Assembly: GCA_030637065.1 (NCBI GenBank)
Contig: DAOVVQ010000176.1
Location: 1 to 7,987, forward strand
Origin: Planctomycetota bacterium
GTDB lineage: Bacteria > Planctomycetota > Phycisphaerae > Sedimentisphaerales > Anaerohalosphaeraceae
Direction: 5' to 3'
DNA: 7,987 nucleotides
Shown here: piece after piece, positions 6,174-7,987 of the stretch
Numbering within the stretch: position 1 is the stretch's first letter
Layout: every line of letters begins with the position of its first letter
Made by a program: the position numbers and the translations under genes
Notes under the pieces: model-generated
Seen by the model: the letters and a program-made list of their open reading frames with translations, nothing else
Told to the model about the DNA's origin: nothing
Database searches by the model: none

Positions 6174-7895
6174 ATGGCGAAAATTGAAGCTAAGTGCCTT
6201 CCTAATATTACGAAGGCCAGTCCTAATGTTCCCGTTATTGGAGTTTTTTCTCCGTGCGACCCTCGTATCGACAAGGCCAGCCGCACGCGTGCCCGGAATG
6301 TTATCTCCCTGGTGGCCAATGCCATCAGCGGGGCTGTTACTCTGCCGGATAAGACTGCGGTTTCTGTCGTCTACTCGAAGGTGTTAGTCGACGGCGAGGC
6401 CCAGGCCGATATCGTTGCCCAGCAGTTTCGCAAGGCTGGCGTCAATGTCTTAGTTTGCGTGCCCGATACTTGGGCCTTTCCGCAGCTTACCGTAATATCG
6501 CTCCTCCAGCAGTTCCCGGCTGATACGCCGATCAATATCACCTGCGGCAACAGTGCCCCCAAACCCGGTGTCGTTCTCGCCCACGCAGCCAACGGCGCGA
6601 TCAGCCAGTATGGCCGGATGGTCACGCTCAACGTGGGGACCTGGCCCGATACGGGTACGAAGCCCAAGATGACCGGCCCGACGGCCCAGAGCCTTATCGA
6701 CTGGTGTTATGGGGCTGTGACGGCTGTTGCTTTGAGGGGCCGGCGCGTCGTGATATTCGGCCATGATTCGATGGGGATGGAGACGGCCCTTGCACACGTA
6801 ATAGCGACGAGAAACACATTCGGGCTGGAGATCGCCCGCCTGGATATGAAGCTTCTTGCCGATATGCTAAATAAGCAGGCCTACGACGCCAAGGAACTGA
6901 GAAAACTGCGAAACTGGGTCCAGCGGCACGTCGGCAACAGGCTCGACCTTTCGCAGGATGGTGCAGGCGAAAAGCTCAACCAGTCGCTGGCAATGTACCT
7001 GATCATGCGAGACCTGCTCGAACAGGTCAACGCCGTCGGCGGCGGATTCATGAACCAGCTCGAATGGGGCAGCGATTTGCGGGGTATCCCGCTTCCGATA
7101 TGCGACATGGCTGAGTCGCTGCTGAACTCGACCTTCGACCACAACGGCAGAAAGGCGGCTGTGCCCTTTGCCACCGAGGCCGATGCGCAGGGGCTCTTGA
7201 CGATGCTGTTTAAGACGTGGCTCTCCGGCGGCAATCCGCCGTTGTTTATGGACTTTAGGAAGGTCTGGGAGCCGTGGGAGATCCAGAAAAAGGCCAAGGC
7301 CCTCAAGATCAAATTCACGAAGAAAGATGTTTGGGCCCAGCGCGGCATCGTCGACGGCGATAACTCCGGCTCAGCCAGCCTCGATTGGGCGTCCAGGCCC
7401 GGCGATAAGCCTGCTGACATCATGAAGAAGGTCCACATGCCCGGTGCCGAGCTTTATTACTTCCCCGGCGGCGGCAACAGCGTCACCTTCATTTCGCCCG
7501 GCGGCATTGAGGGCATCGCAAGCCGAATGGCCTACAGCAGCCTTACCGGCATGTTCAGCCTGATATGGGACGAGGCGTTCACCGTCGACCTGCCCAAAAA
7601 GCTCGCCAGCGCGGTCGCCAACAGCTCAAACGTAACCTGGCCGCACACATGGGTCGTACCCAAATACGCCTCGATGGCCGAGTACAAACAATATGCCCCA
7701 GCCAATCACTTCCACATGACCTGGAACTTGCCGGTCAAACGGCTCCAGTACTGGATGGACCTGACCGGCGTAATGAGCGTAACGCCGTGGGCCGCCAGAC
7801 CGGCCTTCATCGAAGGAACCGACCGCCCCCAACCGCTCGTCCACCTCCTGAACGGCGGAGAAAACGAATACAAACGCCTGAAAACGCGCAGATAA
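6174..7895 (+). CDS. L-fucose isomerase family protein (aldose-ketose isomerase)
   Basis: Family members interconvert aldoses and ketoses (L-fucose/L-fuculose, D-arabinose/D-ribulose) using Mn2+. The 573-residue length is close to E. coli FucI (591). The catalytic and metal residues known from FucI have counterparts: Glu335 in PFATEAD, Asp360 in FMDFRKVW and His512 in APANHFH. Other shared segments are AESLLNSTFDHNG (313-325), GDNSGSASLDW (395-405), YYFPGGGNSVTF (428-439) and NVTWPHTWVVP (486-496). The N-terminal region (about 20-240) has the expected alternating Rossmann-like pattern, including VIFGHDSMGME (193-203). It differs from FucI near the N-terminus (GVFSPCDPRID instead of the usual GIRPVIDGR-type motif), so the substrate may not be L-fucose and I give no symbol. 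It has its own promoter, ends in tandem stops (TAA TAG), and has no sugar kinase, aldolase or transporter beside it in the window. Confidence 0.87.
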   Translation: MAKIEAKCLPNITKASPNVPVIGVFSPCDPRIDKASRTRARNVISLVANAISGAVTLPDKTAVSVVYSKVLVDGEAQADIVAQQFRKAGVNVLVCVPDTWAFPQLTVISLLQQFPADTPINITCGNSAPKPGVVLAHAANGAISQYGRMVTLNVGTWPDTGTKPKMTGPTAQSLIDWCYGAVTAVALRGRRVVIFGHDSMGMETALAHVIATRNTFGLEIARLDMKLLADMLNKQAYDAKELRKLRNWVQRHVGNRLDLSQDGAGEKLNQSLAMYLIMRDLLEQVNAVGGGFMNQLEWGSDLRGIPLPICDMAESLLNSTFDHNGRKAAVPFATEADAQGLLTMLFKTWLSGGNPPLFMDFRKVWEPWEIQKKAKALKIKFTKKDVWAQRGIVDGDNSGSASLDWASRPGDKPADIMKKVHMPGAELYYFPGGGNSVTFISPGGIEGIASRMAYSSLTGMFSLIWDEAFTVDLPKKLASAVANSSNVTWPHTWVVPKYASMAEYKQYAPANHFHMTWNLPVKRLQYWMDLTGVMSVTPWAARPAFIEGTDRPQPLVHLLNGGENEYKRLKTRR

Positions 7896-7919
7896 TAGCG
7901 GTCCCGGCCAACATTGCAC

Positions 7920-7977
7920 CGGTTCTGTAGGATGGGTAACTTTGTTACCCATGCTGACGGATGGGCTTACAGAACCG
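7920..7977. repeat. Nested inverted repeat (REP-like palindromic element)
   Basis: An outer stem pairs CGGTTCTGTA (7920-7929) with TACAGAACCG (7968-7977), 10 perfect base pairs. Inside it, ATGGGTAAC (7932-7940) and GTTACCCAT (7944-7952) form a perfect 9-bp hairpin with a TTT loop. CCCAT (7948-7952) can alternatively pair with ATGGG (7961-7965). The element begins 24 bases after the isomerase stop. As RNA it could help end or stabilise the transcript, but no T-tract follows, so an intrinsic terminator is unlikely. The compact nested palindrome resembles dispersed intergenic repeats; copy number in the genome is unknown from this window. Confidence 0.75.
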
Positions 7978-7978
7978 C

Positions 7979-7987
7979 ATGGGTAAC
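7979..7987 (+). repeat. Second copy of the ATGGGTAAC 9-mer at the window edge
   Basis: The last nine bases repeat 7932-7940 exactly and are the reverse complement of 7944-7952. This suggests the palindromic element is tandem or continues past the window end. The 92 bases from 7896 to the end hold only this repeat material and no gene. Confidence 0.6.

Noticed and set aside
6881..7438. Minus-strand open frame of 185 codons inside the isomerase gene
   Set aside because: It is fully antisense to conserved catalytic segments (Glu335, Asp360) and shows no domain of its own.
7626..7952. Minus-strand open frame of 108 codons starting in the palindromic repeat
   Set aside because: It lies almost wholly antisense to the isomerase C-terminus, has no recognisable domain, and its start comes from the repeat itself.

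Overview
The window is bacterial, moderately GC-rich and densely coded, with every gene on the + strand. It reads as a chromosomal housekeeping segment. The protein variants (a long-N-terminus EpsC-type serine acetyltransferase, a full-length three-domain NifU outside a nitrogenase cluster, a fucose-isomerase-family protein) and a palindromic intergenic repeat would fit an anaerobic planctomycete of the Phycisphaerae type. That assignment is inferred from general resemblance and is not proven by the window.

Positions 1-6046 form a tight unidirectional cluster: cysK (3' part only), an epsC/cysE-type serine acetyltransferase, nadA, a metY-type O-acetylhomoserine sulfhydrylase, nifU and nifS. 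Gaps between genes are short (about 16, 23, 47 and 57 bases), and nifU and nifS overlap by one base (TAATG), so the block is probably one operon whose promoter lies upstream of the window. The logic is coherent. Serine acetyltransferase and CysK make cysteine from serine, acetyl-CoA and sulfide. MetY puts sulfide into homocysteine. NifS removes sulfur from cysteine, NifU assembles Fe-S clusters with it, and NadA (quinolinate synthase, first dedicated steps of NAD synthesis) needs a [4Fe-4S] cluster. The operon therefore holds a sulfur source, a cluster factory and a cluster-dependent enzyme.

Positions 6047-6173 form a short intergenic region with a good sigma-70-type promoter (TTGCAA, 16-base spacer, TATAAT) and a strong Shine-Dalgarno. 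They start a separate transcription unit at 6174 encoding a 573-residue member of the L-fucose isomerase family that keeps the three catalytic/metal residues of the family. Its sugar substrate cannot be read from the sequence.

Positions 7896-7987 hold no gene but carry a nested inverted repeat: a 10-bp outer stem enclosing a perfect 9-bp hairpin, with a further copy of the 9-mer at the window edge. It looks like part of a dispersed palindromic (REP-like) element that continues beyond the window. No defence system, mobile element, CRISPR array, tRNA or rRNA was seen. The most unusual points are the gene grouping, the serine acetyltransferase termini and the terminal repeat.
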